From Halovenus rubra (GTDB lineage: Archaea > Halobacteriota > Halobacteria > Halobacteriales > Haloarculaceae), in NCBI RefSeq assembly GCF_026586665.1, contig NZ_JAODIY010000010.1, positions 243,337-307,336 of the forward strand: a stretch of DNA of 64,000 bases. The letters run 5' to 3'. The notes beneath the pieces are model-generated. The model was given only the letters and a program-made list of their open reading frames with translations. It searched no databases and was not told the DNA's origin. The translations under genes and the position numbers were made by a program. Positions 44,831-53,815 of the stretch are shown piece by piece. How positions within the stretch are numbered: the first letter of the stretch is position 1; each line of letters begins with the position of its first letter.

Positions 44831-46753
44831 GTGTCAGCGACAGGGTTTGGAGCGCTCTCGCGGAGTCGTCGTCTCCGGTACGTGTTCGTGCTGGTCGTAT
44901 TGGTGCTTGTCGCGGGAGCAGTATCGATGTTCGTCGTCGATGCGGGTGGGACAGAGCCAGAGCCAGTCCCCTTTGACGAGACAACATCGCTTGGAATTGC
45001 TGCAGAAGAGCGTCTGGAGTTGCGCGAGCAAGGGCTGTCAGTGCCGCGGGTACAGGTGTTTTACTCACAGTACCAGTACGTTGTCGGCTATCGCGGCGTC
45101 GAGTCGGCCGTCGATATGCTCCAACAGCCAGCCCACGAGCAACAGTTTGGGTACCCGCTCGCGGTCTACGTCGAAGCCTTCGGCGGTGACGCAGTTGAGC
45201 AGACTGACAAAGGCTATCTGCGAGCCGAAAGCGACAGCGAATGGCACAGCGCAAGCGAAGTGTCTTTCGTGGTCGGTAGCGGCGCACGGACGCCAGCAGG
45301 CGAGACCGCCGTACCGTTCGCTTCGGAAGCGATGGCAGCAACATTCGTCGAGGAGTACGGCGGTGATATACGGACATGGGAACAGCTTCAGCAGTATGAG
45401 TTTGAGCTTGAAGGCGCGGCAGTCGTTCGTGACCGAGTGACTGACCAGCGCGCGTCCGCAGACGAACGCGTTACTGCTGCCCGTGAGCTGATGGGCCGCG
45501 AGCAGTCAGTTGTTGTTGGCGAAGATAGCCCAACAGTGCAAGCGGCGGTCGATGCTGCCCCAGACGGAACGACAGTACTGGTTCCCGAGGGGACCTACGC
45601 AGAGACTGTCGTGGTCAACAAATCAATTACTCTCAAGGGGACCGGAGCGACGATACGAGGTGACGGAAACGGAACGGTCATTACCGTCAAAAGCGACGAC
45701 GTCGGCATTGTCGGTCTCGATATCGAGGGCGTTGGCAACCGGACACGAGCCCGAGAGGGTGAGGTCGGCGACGATTGGGACGCAGTCGTCGATACAGGAT
45801 ACGCCTATGGTGATGCCGCGATACTGGCTGCGAACGTTTCGGGAACGTACGTCGCGAACGTCTCAATCCAGACGCGAGCAAGTGGCGTCTTGTTCCGAGA
45901 TGCAAGCCACAGCGTTGTGGAAAATAGTGCCGTCAAAGGCCCGACAAACTGGCGCGACGGATTCATGAGTGTGAACGCGATTCGCTCGCCAGTCGTTGTG
46001 CAAAACTCGACATTCGAGAGCAACCGCGACGGTATCTACCTCCACCGGTCTCACAACACAGTCATCCGTGAGAATACGTTCCGTCATAACCGATATGCTG
46101 TTCACCTCATGTATACGTCGGACTCACTAGTTGCAGATAATATCGTCAGGGAGCAGAGTAGTGGCGGAATCATTATCATGACGACACCGACACGGAACGC
46201 AGTCGTCGGCAACGATATACGGAACACCGGGACCGGAATCATCCCCGGCGGCTCACGGTCCTACATCGCCGACAACGTCGTTGCGTTCAACGACCTCGGC
46301 ATGTCGACTGGTGCCACGCAGTCACTGTACGAACAGAACCTGATATATCACAATAACATCGGGATACGAAGCGCGGCTGTCCGCCCGTCGAACCGGGTCG
46401 TTCAGAACGACTTCGTCGCAAACAACGACCATGCTAAATCGGGTATCGGTCCGTTACGTATCTGGACGCACGACGGCACCGGCAACTACTGGGAGGGTGC
46501 AACGCGGTGGGGCAACGGCGAGCGGTCGTATTCACCAACAGACCCGACAGACGGCATGCTTCACCGGACAGATGGGACAGTCACGCTCGCCGAATCACCA
46601 GCAAAGCGGGCACTTGACATCGTTCAGGACACGACGCCCGGAATGAGGGATGGCGACATTGTCGACACTGCACCCCTCTCTGAGCCGGTCAACCCGGCAC
46701 GTCTTGCCGAGATTGCGAATGATGGACCCGAAACGGAGGACGATGATGACTGA
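44831..46753 (+). CDS. nosD: NosD with an N-terminal NosL-like domain
   Basis: The 640-residue protein has a membrane segment at ~15-37, then a NosL-like region (residues ~60-190, similar in pattern but without cysteine ligands). A right-handed beta-helix of NosD/CASH repeats follows (~230-560), with many GIYLHRSHNTVIRENTF-type units. NosD is needed for copper-centre maturation of nitrous oxide reductase at the outer face of the membrane. The start is a GTG at 44831. The gene ends inside the start of nosF. Confidence 0.9.
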   Translation: MSATGFGALSRSRRLRYVFVLVVLVLVAGAVSMFVVDAGGTEPEPVPFDETTSLGIAAEERLELREQGLSVPRVQVFYSQYQYVVGYRGVESAVDMLQQPAHEQQFGYPLAVYVEAFGGDAVEQTDKGYLRAESDSEWHSASEVSFVVGSGARTPAGETAVPFASEAMAATFVEEYGGDIRTWEQLQQYEFELEGAAVVRDRVTDQRASADERVTAARELMGREQSVVVGEDSPTVQAAVDAAPDGTTVLVPEGTYAETVVVNKSITLKGTGATIRGDGNGTVITVKSDDVGIVGLDIEGVGNRTRAREGEVGDDWDAVVDTGYAYGDAAILAANVSGTYVANVSIQTRASGVLFRDASHSVVENSAVKGPTNWRDGFMSVNAIRSPVVVQNSTFESNRDGIYLHRSHNTVIRENTFRHNRYAVHLMYTSDSLVADNIVREQSSGGIIIMTTPTRNAVVGNDIRNTGTGIIPGGSRSYIADNVVAFNDLGMSTGATQSLYEQNLIYHNNIGIRSAAVRPSNRVVQNDFVANNDHAKSGIGPLRIWTHDGTGNYWEGATRWGNGERSYSPTDPTDGMLHRTDGTVTLAESPAKRALDIVQDTTPGMRDGDIVDTAPLSEPVNPARLAEIANDGPETEDDDD

Positions 46754-47510
46754 GGACAACCGCACAAACGGGACCGGTCCCGAGAGATCAACATCACCGG
46801 TTCTCGAAGCGAGCGACGTAACGCGCGAGTTCGGCGACGTCACCGTGTTACGGGACGTCTCTGTCGGTCTCGAACCAGGAACGCTGACAGCGCTGGTTGG
46901 TCCCAACGGCTCCGGAAAAACCACGTTGTTGCGCGTTCTCTGTGGGCTCCTTGCCCCCAGCTCGGGAGAGGTTAGCTATCACGGGCCAGAAGTCTCACGT
47001 AAAATTGGCTATGTGCAACAACAGCCGGCCTTCCGCCCGGAGTTCAGCGTTCAGGAGACAATCGAGTTCTACACGGCACTGGTCGATGCAGAACCTGAGG
47101 AACCGCTAGACCGCGTCGGGCTCACGGCGGCGGCCAGCCGACGCGTCGATTCGCTGTCCGGAGGAATGACACGCCTCCTCGGAGTCGCACAGGCCACTGT
47201 CGGCGACCCACCGGTGGTTGTGATGGATGAGCCAGCAACCGGTCTAGATCCGGGAATGCGCCGCCGGACGTTCGAGGTGGCACGCAGCCTCGCAAGCGAC
47301 GGTGCGGCCGTCCTCGTCAGCTCCCACGATATGACGCTTGTCGAGGAGTATGCCGAGCATGTCCTTGTTCTCGACGGCGGGGAAGTCGTGGCAGCAGATT
47401 CGCCGGGAGCACTGTGTGCTGAGCAGGAAGCAGACTCGCTGTGGGACGGCTTTGAGGACATTGTCGAAGGGCCAGCCGACGAACTGGCAGTACTGGGGGT
47501 GAATCGATGA
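46746..47510 (+). CDS. nosF: NosF ABC transporter ATPase
   Basis: The 254-residue ATPase has Walker A GPNGSGKTT near residue 48, the ABC signature LSGGMTRLLGVAQA near 140, and Walker B VVVMDEPATGLDP near 162. It powers the NosY permease for NosZ maturation. The first 15 residues are disordered. A second ATG at 46743 immediately precedes, and both overlap the nosD stop. The stop overlaps nosY by four bases (ATGA). Length is normal. Confidence 0.93.
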   Translation: MTEDNRTNGTGPERSTSPVLEASDVTREFGDVTVLRDVSVGLEPGTLTALVGPNGSGKTTLLRVLCGLLAPSSGEVSYHGPEVSRKIGYVQQQPAFRPEFSVQETIEFYTALVDAEPEEPLDRVGLTAAASRRVDSLSGGMTRLLGVAQATVGDPPVVVMDEPATGLDPGMRRRTFEVARSLASDGAAVLVSSHDMTLVEEYAEHVLVLDGGEVVAADSPGALCAEQEADSLWDGFEDIVEGPADELAVLGVNR

Positions 47511-48322
47511 CCCACGCACAGGCCATACAGGCCATCGTTGCCCGCGAACTGGCGACTGTGGTTCGGACGCGTTCGTACTGGGTGCTGTTGCTCGGAACGG
47601 CTGTTGCAATCTTCGGGCTGGCACTGGCTGGCGGCGGTCCAGAAGCGGGCTATCTCCCAACAGCCGTCGACCTCCGTCTCCCGATGGAGTTGCTCGTCCC
47701 TGCTCTGGCCGTTGCACTTGGGTACCCCACAATTGTCGCAGACGCACGACGAGGCGAGCTTGACGTGTTCGACACGTATCCACTTCCCTCGTGGGGGTAC
47801 GTCTTCGGTGTCTATCTTGGGCGGGCACTCGCCATGGCTGCTTTCCTCGTCATCCCGCTGACAATACTTGCGGGCTACGTCGCGACGACCGCTGAAACTG
47901 ATGCAGCCCTCATCGCCACCCATCAGGGGGCTGACTCGATAGCGCTGTTCGCTCGCTTTGCTGTGCTTACACTCTTGTTTGGGTTTGCCATTCTCGCAGT
48001 GGTACTGGCTGCCTCCGCGCTCGCGTGGTCGCGTCGGTCGGCGGTCGTTCTCGCGGTTCTCGTGTTTGGTGGCGTAGTACTCGGTCTGGACCTGTTCGTA
48101 CTCCGTGGCTTTGGAGGGGAACTCGTCGGTACTGATTCCCTGACCGGGGCGCTCGCACTGTCACCGACAAGTGCCTACCGCGGGCTGTTGTTTGAGTCGG
48201 TGCTCTCGTCAGCAATTGAGACAGACCAGCAGTACGCCGCGCCGATTGCAAGCGTGGTCGGCCTACTCTGTTGGACCATCTTGTCACTGGGCGTGACGAC
48301 TGTTGCAGTTACCCGACGGTAA
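47507..48322 (+). CDS. nosY: NosY ABC transporter permease
   Basis: The 271-residue protein has six hydrophobic segments and the layout of NosY: an N-terminal cytoplasmic helix IVARELATVVRTRSYW, then LLLGTAVAIFGLAL, LELLVPALAVALGYP (paired) and later FAVLTLLFGFAILAVVLAA. It is the membrane part of the NosFY complex. Translation is coupled to nosF. No nosZ follows; a minus-strand regulator converges on its end. Confidence 0.9.
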   Translation: MTHAQAIQAIVARELATVVRTRSYWVLLLGTAVAIFGLALAGGGPEAGYLPTAVDLRLPMELLVPALAVALGYPTIVADARRGELDVFDTYPLPSWGYVFGVYLGRALAMAAFLVIPLTILAGYVATTAETDAALIATHQGADSIALFARFAVLTLLFGFAILAVVLAASALAWSRRSAVVLAVLVFGGVVLGLDLFVLRGFGGELVGTDSLTGALALSPTSAYRGLLFESVLSSAIETDQQYAAPIASVVGLLCWTILSLGVTTVAVTRR

Positions 48323-48420
48323 CAGACAGGCTGTTTTGTTTCTGTGTCGCGGTACCGAGACAGGGCGTTAATGTCAACAGGTCTTCGAGATTGCGACGAA
48401 AAAAGTCAGAACGGTCCGTA

Positions 48421-48942
48421 TCAGTCGGCCAGCAAGTCGTCGGCGAGTCGGGAAAAGCGGTCAATGAGCCGGTCCGAAAACCGCGGTTTGACCTCACGGA
48501 GCAGTCGGTACGTTGTCGACGGGTCCGTCAGCACGACAACGAGTTGTTCCCCGTCACGGGCCGAAACGTGTTCTTTTGTTACAACGTTATACTCGATGAG
48601 GTTCGAGAGGTGCCACTCGATAGTGCTCCGAGCCGTTCCGAGACGGTCGGCGATGGCCGCCGGTGGAGCCTCGTCGTCTTCAAGCAAGAAAAGGACAACC
48701 TCACGAGTAGTCTCTCGGCGAAGCAGTGCAATTGCGCCACGCTCCCAGTCCGAATACGTCGGCGGGTAGTAGTGGGTCTGTCCGCAGATGTCTTCACTCT
48801 GGACCTGCTCTTGTCGGCGGAGTTTACGGAGGTGGTACTGGGCCTGGCCGGTCGCGATATCGAGTGTCCGACGAACCTCGTTAAAATGGATGCCTGGATT
48901 TCGGTGGATACATTCCCGAACCTGGCTCCGTGTGTTGCTCAC
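48421..48942 (-). CDS. double winged-helix transcriptional regulator
   Basis: The 173-residue protein holds two wHTH units: residues 1-70 (IHFNEVRRTLDIATGQAQYH, LRKLRRQEQVQSEDI) and ~80-150 (AAIADRLGTARSTIEWHLSN, LIEYNVVTKEHV). It starts with GTG at 48942; a TTTAAGTA box at ~48978-48985 precedes. It ends about 100 bases beyond nosY on the opposite strand, so it could regulate the nos genes, but this is only position-based. Confidence 0.8.
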   Translation of the reverse strand: MSNTRSQVRECIHRNPGIHFNEVRRTLDIATGQAQYHLRKLRRQEQVQSEDICGQTHYYPPTYSDWERGAIALLRRETTREVVLFLLEDDEAPPAAIADRLGTARSTIEWHLSNLIEYNVVTKEHVSARDGEQLVVVLTDPSTTYRLLREVKPRFSDRLIDRFSRLADDLLAD

Positions 48943-49028
48943 TGATCGGTCACCTTGCTTGCTTTTACGGGAGGGTGTACTTAAACGGACAGCGATTTAC
49001 CGCAATGTGAGATTGGTGACTCGCCTGT

Positions 49029-49649
49029 TTACTCCCAAGGGCTTGCGGTAGCTTTCGAGGGCCAGAGTGGGTACCAGTAGCCGCGGTCGTCCTCGACATC
49101 AAGTTCGCCGTCGAGTACGCTGGAGAGTTTGAGTTCGACCCGGTCTGTACGGGTGTTTGTCCCCGTTGGCGCAAACGGATAGTACGCTCCCCGACGAAAA
49201 GAGTATACCCAGTAGACACGCTGTCCAGGGTCACCAGCGCGCTCGGTTCCTTCGAAGGCAAAAAGTGCGGCGAGCAGGCGAGAGCCGTAGCGACCCTCAA
49301 TGAGGGTATCTGCCCCGAAGTGGACATTCGTGACGAGGTCTTCAAAATCGTCTGCGGTGACGACAATCCACTGGGTCCCGTGGTCGTCCTCCTGGAAGTC
49401 AGCGACTGTGCCGTCTTCTTCGGTCGTCGCAAGTATCTCACGGACATCCTGAACAGTGTCCCGAAACCCAGTTGAGTCCACGTCGGAGAAACACAGCGCA
49501 GCCTCGCCGGTCGGCTCGTAACCAAGGTCGGCATCCATCGTCAGGTAGGCCGTGCTCATCCCGAACAAGTCTTCGGCGTCTGCCTCGCCGGTCGCCGCCG
49601 CTTCGGCCTGCACGCCCAGAAGCTGTTTCACTGTCTCGAACAATCCCAT
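49029..49649 (-). CDS. PspA-associated protein PspAB
   Basis: The 206-residue protein begins MGLFETVKQLLGVQAEA and has the PspAB core: EDLFGMSTAYLTM, AALCFSDVDSTGF, GTQWIVVTADDFEDLV and DTLIEGRYGSRLLAALFAFE. PspAB accompanies PspA-type membrane-stress proteins in archaea; pspA itself is not in this window. It is predicted cytoplasmic and soluble. It is divergent from nothing close; TFB follows upstream on the same strand. Confidence 0.85.
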   Translation of the reverse strand: MGLFETVKQLLGVQAEAAATGEADAEDLFGMSTAYLTMDADLGYEPTGEAALCFSDVDSTGFRDTVQDVREILATTEEDGTVADFQEDDHGTQWIVVTADDFEDLVTNVHFGADTLIEGRYGSRLLAALFAFEGTERAGDPGQRVYWVYSFRRGAYYPFAPTGTNTRTDRVELKLSSVLDGELDVEDDRGYWYPLWPSKATASPWE

Positions 49650-49710
49650 TCCTGTTGGTGTTTTGGTGGGCCACGTGTATCAAGGCGTCTATCTGACAGA
49701 ACAGCGTTGA

Positions 49711-50571
49711 CTACTCACGTAACTTGTAATACGTCGACCGGACAGTCACGGCAGCAACGTCAGCTACATCCGCGACGGCCGCCTGGGTGAGTTGATGTTC
49801 GAGTTCCTGTGTAGCGGTGTAGAGACAGCCAGCAGCGACGCCGCTAGGATTTCGTCCGTTGTCAATGCCATTCTCCCGCGCGATATCTGCCAGCTCGCGC
49901 GCCCGCCGCTCGACGGCCTGAGAGAGGTCGAGCTTGCTGGCAAAGCGAGCGAGGTACTCTCGGGGATGGATAGGTCCCGTCGGTAGCCCGAGTTCGCGGT
50001 TCATCGCCGCGTAGGCCGCGTCGAGTTCGTCTCGGGTGGCTTTGGCAGCCTGTGTTATTTCATCGCAGGTCCGTGAAAGAGAGCCAGCTCGGCAGGTGGC
50101 ATACACCGTCGCGGCCGCGAATCCTTCTATCGAACGGCCCTGCAACAGGTCGGCGTCTTGTGCCGATTCAAACAGGACGCACGACTGGTCACGAACGTGC
50201 TCGGAAAGGTCGAGCGCACTTACGAGACGACGAATCTCGGTGAACGCATAGACACGGTTACGCTCTGCTTTGCTCCGAATCTGAGTGCGCTTGTGTTGGC
50301 GGCGCATCCGTGCGACGCGTCTGCGTTTACGACCTTTTATTCGGTTCGAGTAGCCGATCTCCGTCGACAGACCGCGGTCGTGGCGCGAACGTGTCAACGG
50401 CGCGCCGGTCCGCTCAGGATTTGTCTCGTCGTCACTAAACGAGCGCCACTCGGGACCCGGATCAATTGTGTGTTCCTCGACGACCAGTCCGCAATCTTGA
50501 CACACTGTTTCACAGTCGTCACTTCGCAAGCACCCCCCGCATTCATGACAAACAGGCGTTGTCGTTGACAT
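49711..50571 (-). CDS. tfb: transcription initiation factor TFB
   Basis: The 286-residue protein has the N-terminal zinc ribbon (CHECGG and CQDCG, residues ~8-30), a B-reader region EWRSFSDDE, and two cyclin repeats (~105-195 and ~200-286) with the second ending TVRSTYYKLRE. TFB recruits RNA polymerase to TATA-bound TBP. The start at 50571 is supported by a TTTAAAAG box ~30 bases upstream. Haloarchaea carry several paralogs; which one this is cannot be told. A 25-bp palindrome lies in the divergent region (50649-50673). Confidence 0.95.
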   Translation of the reverse strand: MSTTTPVCHECGGCLRSDDCETVCQDCGLVVEEHTIDPGPEWRSFSDDETNPERTGAPLTRSRHDRGLSTEIGYSNRIKGRKRRRVARMRRQHKRTQIRSKAERNRVYAFTEIRRLVSALDLSEHVRDQSCVLFESAQDADLLQGRSIEGFAAATVYATCRAGSLSRTCDEITQAAKATRDELDAAYAAMNRELGLPTGPIHPREYLARFASKLDLSQAVERRARELADIARENGIDNGRNPSGVAAGCLYTATQELEHQLTQAAVADVADVAAVTVRSTYYKLRE

Positions 50572-50648
50572 CTTCACTCACAACTTGTCCCGGATTGGGC
50601 TTTTAAATGAAGGCAGATTCGGGCGTGCTCGGTGGTCCGATAGCAATT

Positions 50649-50673
50649 TTACCTACCGGTTACCGGTAGGTAA
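50649..50673. promoter_or_regulatory. perfect 12+1+12 palindrome between tfb and the next gene
   Basis: The left arm TTACCTACCGGT (50649-50660) and right arm ACCGGTAGGTAA (50662-50673) are exact reverse complements around a single T. It lies 78 bases upstream of the tfb start and 82 bases upstream of the start at 50755, suitable to control both. Such a long perfect palindrome is unlikely by chance and may be the site of a dimeric regulator. Confidence 0.65.
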
Positions 50674-50725
50674 TTTACAGACATCCGCGAATCAGTCAGC
50701 CAATCAGTGACACAGTGTGTGCTTT

Positions 50726-50731
50726 TTTATA
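50726..50731 (+). promoter_or_regulatory. TATA box for the gene at 50755
   Basis: TTTATA within a T-rich stretch lies 24-29 bases before the ATG at 50755, setting that start for a leaderless message. Confidence 0.55.
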
Positions 50732-50754
50732 CGAAGCGGACCCACCCTGAGAAT

Positions 50755-51285
50755 ATGGGGCTGGCGGACATCGCCGAGGGTATCGAGGTCACGGAGACAC
50801 AGGATGACACAGGTGTCGCGACTATTGACGACACCAATGTCAGCTTGTCAGAGCGTCTGGAGCCGTTTGCCACAGAACTTCCTTGCTCGGTCACAGACGC
50901 GGCGACGGTGTTAGAACGATACACAGCGTGTGGCTCGGTCGGCAACGCAGGGCAGGCTGCAGGGCTTCCACCAATGACTGCCGCCAAAACGTTGTACCTG
51001 TTAGGCGAGTCTGTTTCGCCGGCGACACCCCTCCAACGAGAAATGCTCGCCGACTGGCGGGAAGGCAATCTCTCTCAGCGGGAAGTACTAGAGTTGACTG
51101 GGCTGAACAAGACAGAGTTCGCGCTCGCGGCGTACATAGAGACCCACGAGCCACTGGAAGGTGCCTGTGTGGCCGTCGAGGGAATCCTCGCTGGACAGTC
51201 CCTCGGGAACGACGAACCGCTCGCGGCCGCTGTAGATGACACGTTACAGTCTGAGTCGGGTAGTATCGGCTCTTCCCAACTGTAG
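50755..51285 (+). CDS. conserved haloarchaeal protein, function unknown
   Basis: The 176-residue acidic protein starts MGLADIAEGIEVTETQDDTG and then has a helical region with GSVGNAGQAAGLPPMTAAKTL (helix-turn-helix-like) near residue 60 and LSQREVLELTGLNKTEFALA near 105. These suggest a small regulator with one or two HTH-like units, but no family is certain. It is divergent from tfb across the palindrome and is followed, after 55 bases, by another unknown gene. Confidence 0.65.
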   Translation: MGLADIAEGIEVTETQDDTGVATIDDTNVSLSERLEPFATELPCSVTDAATVLERYTACGSVGNAGQAAGLPPMTAAKTLYLLGESVSPATPLQREMLADWREGNLSQREVLELTGLNKTEFALAAYIETHEPLEGACVAVEGILAGQSLGNDEPLAAAVDDTLQSESGSIGSSQL

Positions 51286-51340
51286 CGCGCGCAACTCCGA
51301 ACGGAAACTCTCTTTCGGACACACGCCCTAGGAGGTGCAA

Positions 51341-51790
51341 ATGAGAATCGAGCTTCGGGTCTGTAAACACTGTTTCGAGGGAGAACACGAAAACGAGCAC
51401 AAGACAGAGGTAACACGCGACCTCGTTGCCTGTGCGCGGGTTATTCGCGACCACATCGAGCAGACGGATTTTGAGGACGTACATATCCGAATGGTCTCAG
51501 AGGATACAGGCGACGACGGGCGGCCAGCCGCGCTTCCGGCTGTCGCCGCAACTATTCAGGGAGACCAAGTCGCTGTCTCCGACACCCAACTCATCACCAT
51601 GGGTGAGAGTGGCTACATGATGGTCTACCCGAATCCACAGGATGCACTGAAGGTCCTCGCGGGTAACATCGACGAACTGAGCCGCGTACGTGACGAGAAC
51701 GTCCTGCCTGACCTCTCACCCGAGAGCGCAGACATTATCTTCGGAGAGACAGGCGGAGACGACGGGGAAGCAGACATGTACCAGCAGTAA
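51341..51790 (+). CDS. conserved haloarchaeal protein with a cysteine pair
   Basis: The 149-residue protein starts MRIELRVCKHCFEGEHENEH, with C8 and C11 forming a possible metal site, and continues with VARVIRDH-type helical sequence and acidic tail (GETGGDDGEADMYQQ). The start is set by an AGGAGG ribosome binding site ending six bases upstream; a GTG at 51335 lies within that region. Function unknown. It and the previous gene may be cotranscribed. Confidence 0.65.
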   Translation: MRIELRVCKHCFEGEHENEHKTEVTRDLVACARVIRDHIEQTDFEDVHIRMVSEDTGDDGRPAALPAVAATIQGDQVAVSDTQLITMGESGYMMVYPNPQDALKVLAGNIDELSRVRDENVLPDLSPESADIIFGETGGDDGEADMYQQ

Positions 51791-51817
51791 GTCAACAATA
51801 AGCGCGACAGAGCGCGG

Positions 51818-52858
51818 CTACCGCTGTGTCCGGTCAAACGTAAGAGTCACCACATTTCCGGAGCCATCGTCCAGTCGGTCGAACGAAACCAGTCCACCAA
51901 TAGGTTCGACAATCCAACAGACCAGCCAAAGACCCAGCCCGTCGTTGTGCTGTAATGGCTGCTCAGTTCCTTGGGTCATCGTCGTCACTATCTGTTCGGG
52001 AATGGGCTCACACTCGTCTTCGATATCGACGTGTATCGTGTCCGCCTCAGTCCGAATTCGGACCGTCACTGTCCCCGTTCCAGACGGATGGTGAATGACA
52101 CCGTTCTCGATGAGTTCCGTGAGTGCGACGTGGTACGACGGTGGTGCGACAGCAAGTGCGCTGTTTGGCAAGTCCGTCTCGACGCTCGCATTCGGGTGTG
52201 AGATGGTGAACTGCCGGCAGACTGTCTGTGTCTCGTCGACAAGTTCCTGGGCACACTCGTCATCGGGAGGAATATCCAGGTGTTGCTGTGCTTTCCGGGC
52301 CTTGTTGCTGAGGTTAATGATGTTTTCGCCGCTCTCGGCAATTTTTTTCGCGGAAGTGCGGTATCCTGTATCCTCAACGTTCTGGAGTGACTCGGCACGC
52401 GAAATGATGACGTTCATCTGATTACGAATATTGTGTCTGAGTGCGCGATTTAGAATTTTGAGGCGCTGTTCTTTCTGTTGGCCACCTCGAACGTCCGTTG
52501 CCGAGCCAACGATTACCTCCTCTGGGGCAGAGAGTATCGAGCAGTCCCACGTTACTTCGACGACAGTCTTATTTTTCGTGCGGAGTCGACTACTCCACGA
52601 CTCCGTTTCGGTTGTCTCGTCGTTCCGGAGAATCTGAAGCCTGCGCTCCCAGTCATCTCTGGCATCTCTGTGGACGAGCGATGCCAGCGGACGGTTTAAC
52701 AGCTCGTCGCTATCATACCCTGATAGGTCAGCAAACTCGTCGTTGACGAACACGATAGTATCCGAGCAATCAAGCGCAAACAGCGGGTCCGACGACTCCT
52801 CGGCGAGTGCTTCGTACATCGCTGTCTGTTCTCGTTTTTCGTCCGGTTTTGGAACCAT
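51818..52858 (-). CDS. PAS-domain sensor histidine kinase
   Basis: The 346-residue protein has one PAS domain (residues ~12-125), then a histidine-kinase-like dimerisation helix with ALRHNIRNQMNVII as the H box, an N-box-like TELIENGVIHHPSG and a G-box-like GLGLWLVCWIV. There is no membrane segment. The ATPase motifs depart from the standard DxGxG, so the ATPase part may be of the divergent haloarchaeal type. A TTATAAGT box precedes the start at 52858. Confidence 0.82.
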   Translation of the reverse strand: MVPKPDEKREQTAMYEALAEESSDPLFALDCSDTIVFVNDEFADLSGYDSDELLNRPLASLVHRDARDDWERRLQILRNDETTETESWSSRLRTKNKTVVEVTWDCSILSAPEEVIVGSATDVRGGQQKEQRLKILNRALRHNIRNQMNVIISRAESLQNVEDTGYRTSAKKIAESGENIINLSNKARKAQQHLDIPPDDECAQELVDETQTVCRQFTISHPNASVETDLPNSALAVAPPSYHVALTELIENGVIHHPSGTGTVTVRIRTEADTIHVDIEDECEPIPEQIVTTMTQGTEQPLQHNDGLGLWLVCWIVEPIGGLVSFDRLDDGSGNVVTLTFDRTQR

Positions 52859-53001
52859 ACGTTCATCTCACCACGACAGTATCCGTAGCATGCTGGACAC
52901 TGACTATTCGAGTGATAGGAATTATCAGATACATATACTTATAACCTCTGTCGTGTTTTGGGGAGATCAGACAGCTCCCAGATATAAGACGGCTTTGCCA
53001 G

Positions 53002-53784
53002 TTACTCACCGGTGAACTCTGGCTCTTGATCGCTGAAAAACGAAGCAAACCCACGTTCGTAATCCTTACTCCGAGTCGCCTGGCCGATAGTATCTGTTTC
53101 AGCGGCCAGCTGTGACTCGATGCTGTGGTCGAAGCTCTCAGTAACGAGCCGTGAAGCTTCACCGAGTGCGGTTGTCGGGCCCTCGGCGATTTGGGTTGCC
53201 AGTTCATCGAGACGTTCCTCGAAACGCTCGCTGGGAACGGCCTCAGTAGCGAGACCGAGGTCAACCGCTCGCTCGGCGGAGATGGGTTCATCAAGTAGGA
53301 CGATTTCCTTGGCGGCACGCAGTCCGACTAGCCGTGGGAGGAAAAACGTCGAGCCGGCGTCACCCGTCAGCCCGATGCGAGGGTAGGCAAATTCAAGACG
53401 TGCATCCTCGCTGACCACAAGCAGGTCCGGCAAGAGTGCGAGACCAAAGCTCGCGCCCGCAGCGATGCCGTCGATACCACCTACCACTGGTGTCGGGGAT
53501 TGGTGGAACTGGATGATTGCCTCGTGCAATCGGCCCGCGAGTCGGCGAATGTCCTGTTCATCGCTTGCATCACCATCCAGTGCTGTGAGGTCGGCACCAG
53601 TTCCGTAGAACTGCCCGGAGTGAGAGAGGACGATACAACGGACATCGGGGTCATTTCCGAGTGTCGTTGCCGCCTCGACAAGTTCGTTCGCACCGTCAAT
53701 ATCGAGTGCATTGCGCTGTTCCGGGTTGTCGAACCGAATCGTTGCGATACCCTCTGCTTGCTCAATCGTCAACAGGTTGCTCAT
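53002..53784 (-). CDS. enoyl-CoA hydratase/isomerase, PaaG-like
   Basis: The 260-residue crotonase-fold protein has the oxyanion-hole motif VVGGIDGIAAGASFGLAL near residue 98 and FAYPRIGLTGDAGSTFFLPR near 130. An aspartate takes the place of the two hydratase glutamates in the latter, as in PaaG isomerases. It probably isomerises an aryl- or 2-enoyl-CoA rather than hydrating it. paaK (28373) and the PaaI remnant (25442) are elsewhere in the window. The start ATG at 53784 is conventional. Confidence 0.87.
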   Translation of the reverse strand: MSNLLTIEQAEGIATIRFDNPEQRNALDIDGANELVEAATTLGNDPDVRCIVLSHSGQFYGTGADLTALDGDASDEQDIRRLAGRLHEAIIQFHQSPTPVVGGIDGIAAGASFGLALLPDLLVVSEDARLEFAYPRIGLTGDAGSTFFLPRLVGLRAAKEIVLLDEPISAERAVDLGLATEAVPSERFEERLDELATQIAEGPTTALGEASRLVTESFDHSIESQLAAETDTIGQATRSKDYERGFASFFSDQEPEFTGE

Positions 53785-53815
53785 ACAACTGCATCATCTG
53801 CGCGATAGCTCTTAA

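Noticed and set aside
43727..48322. nosZ in the nos block
   Set aside because: No frame between 43727 and 48322 carries a nitrous oxide reductase; only maturation genes are present.
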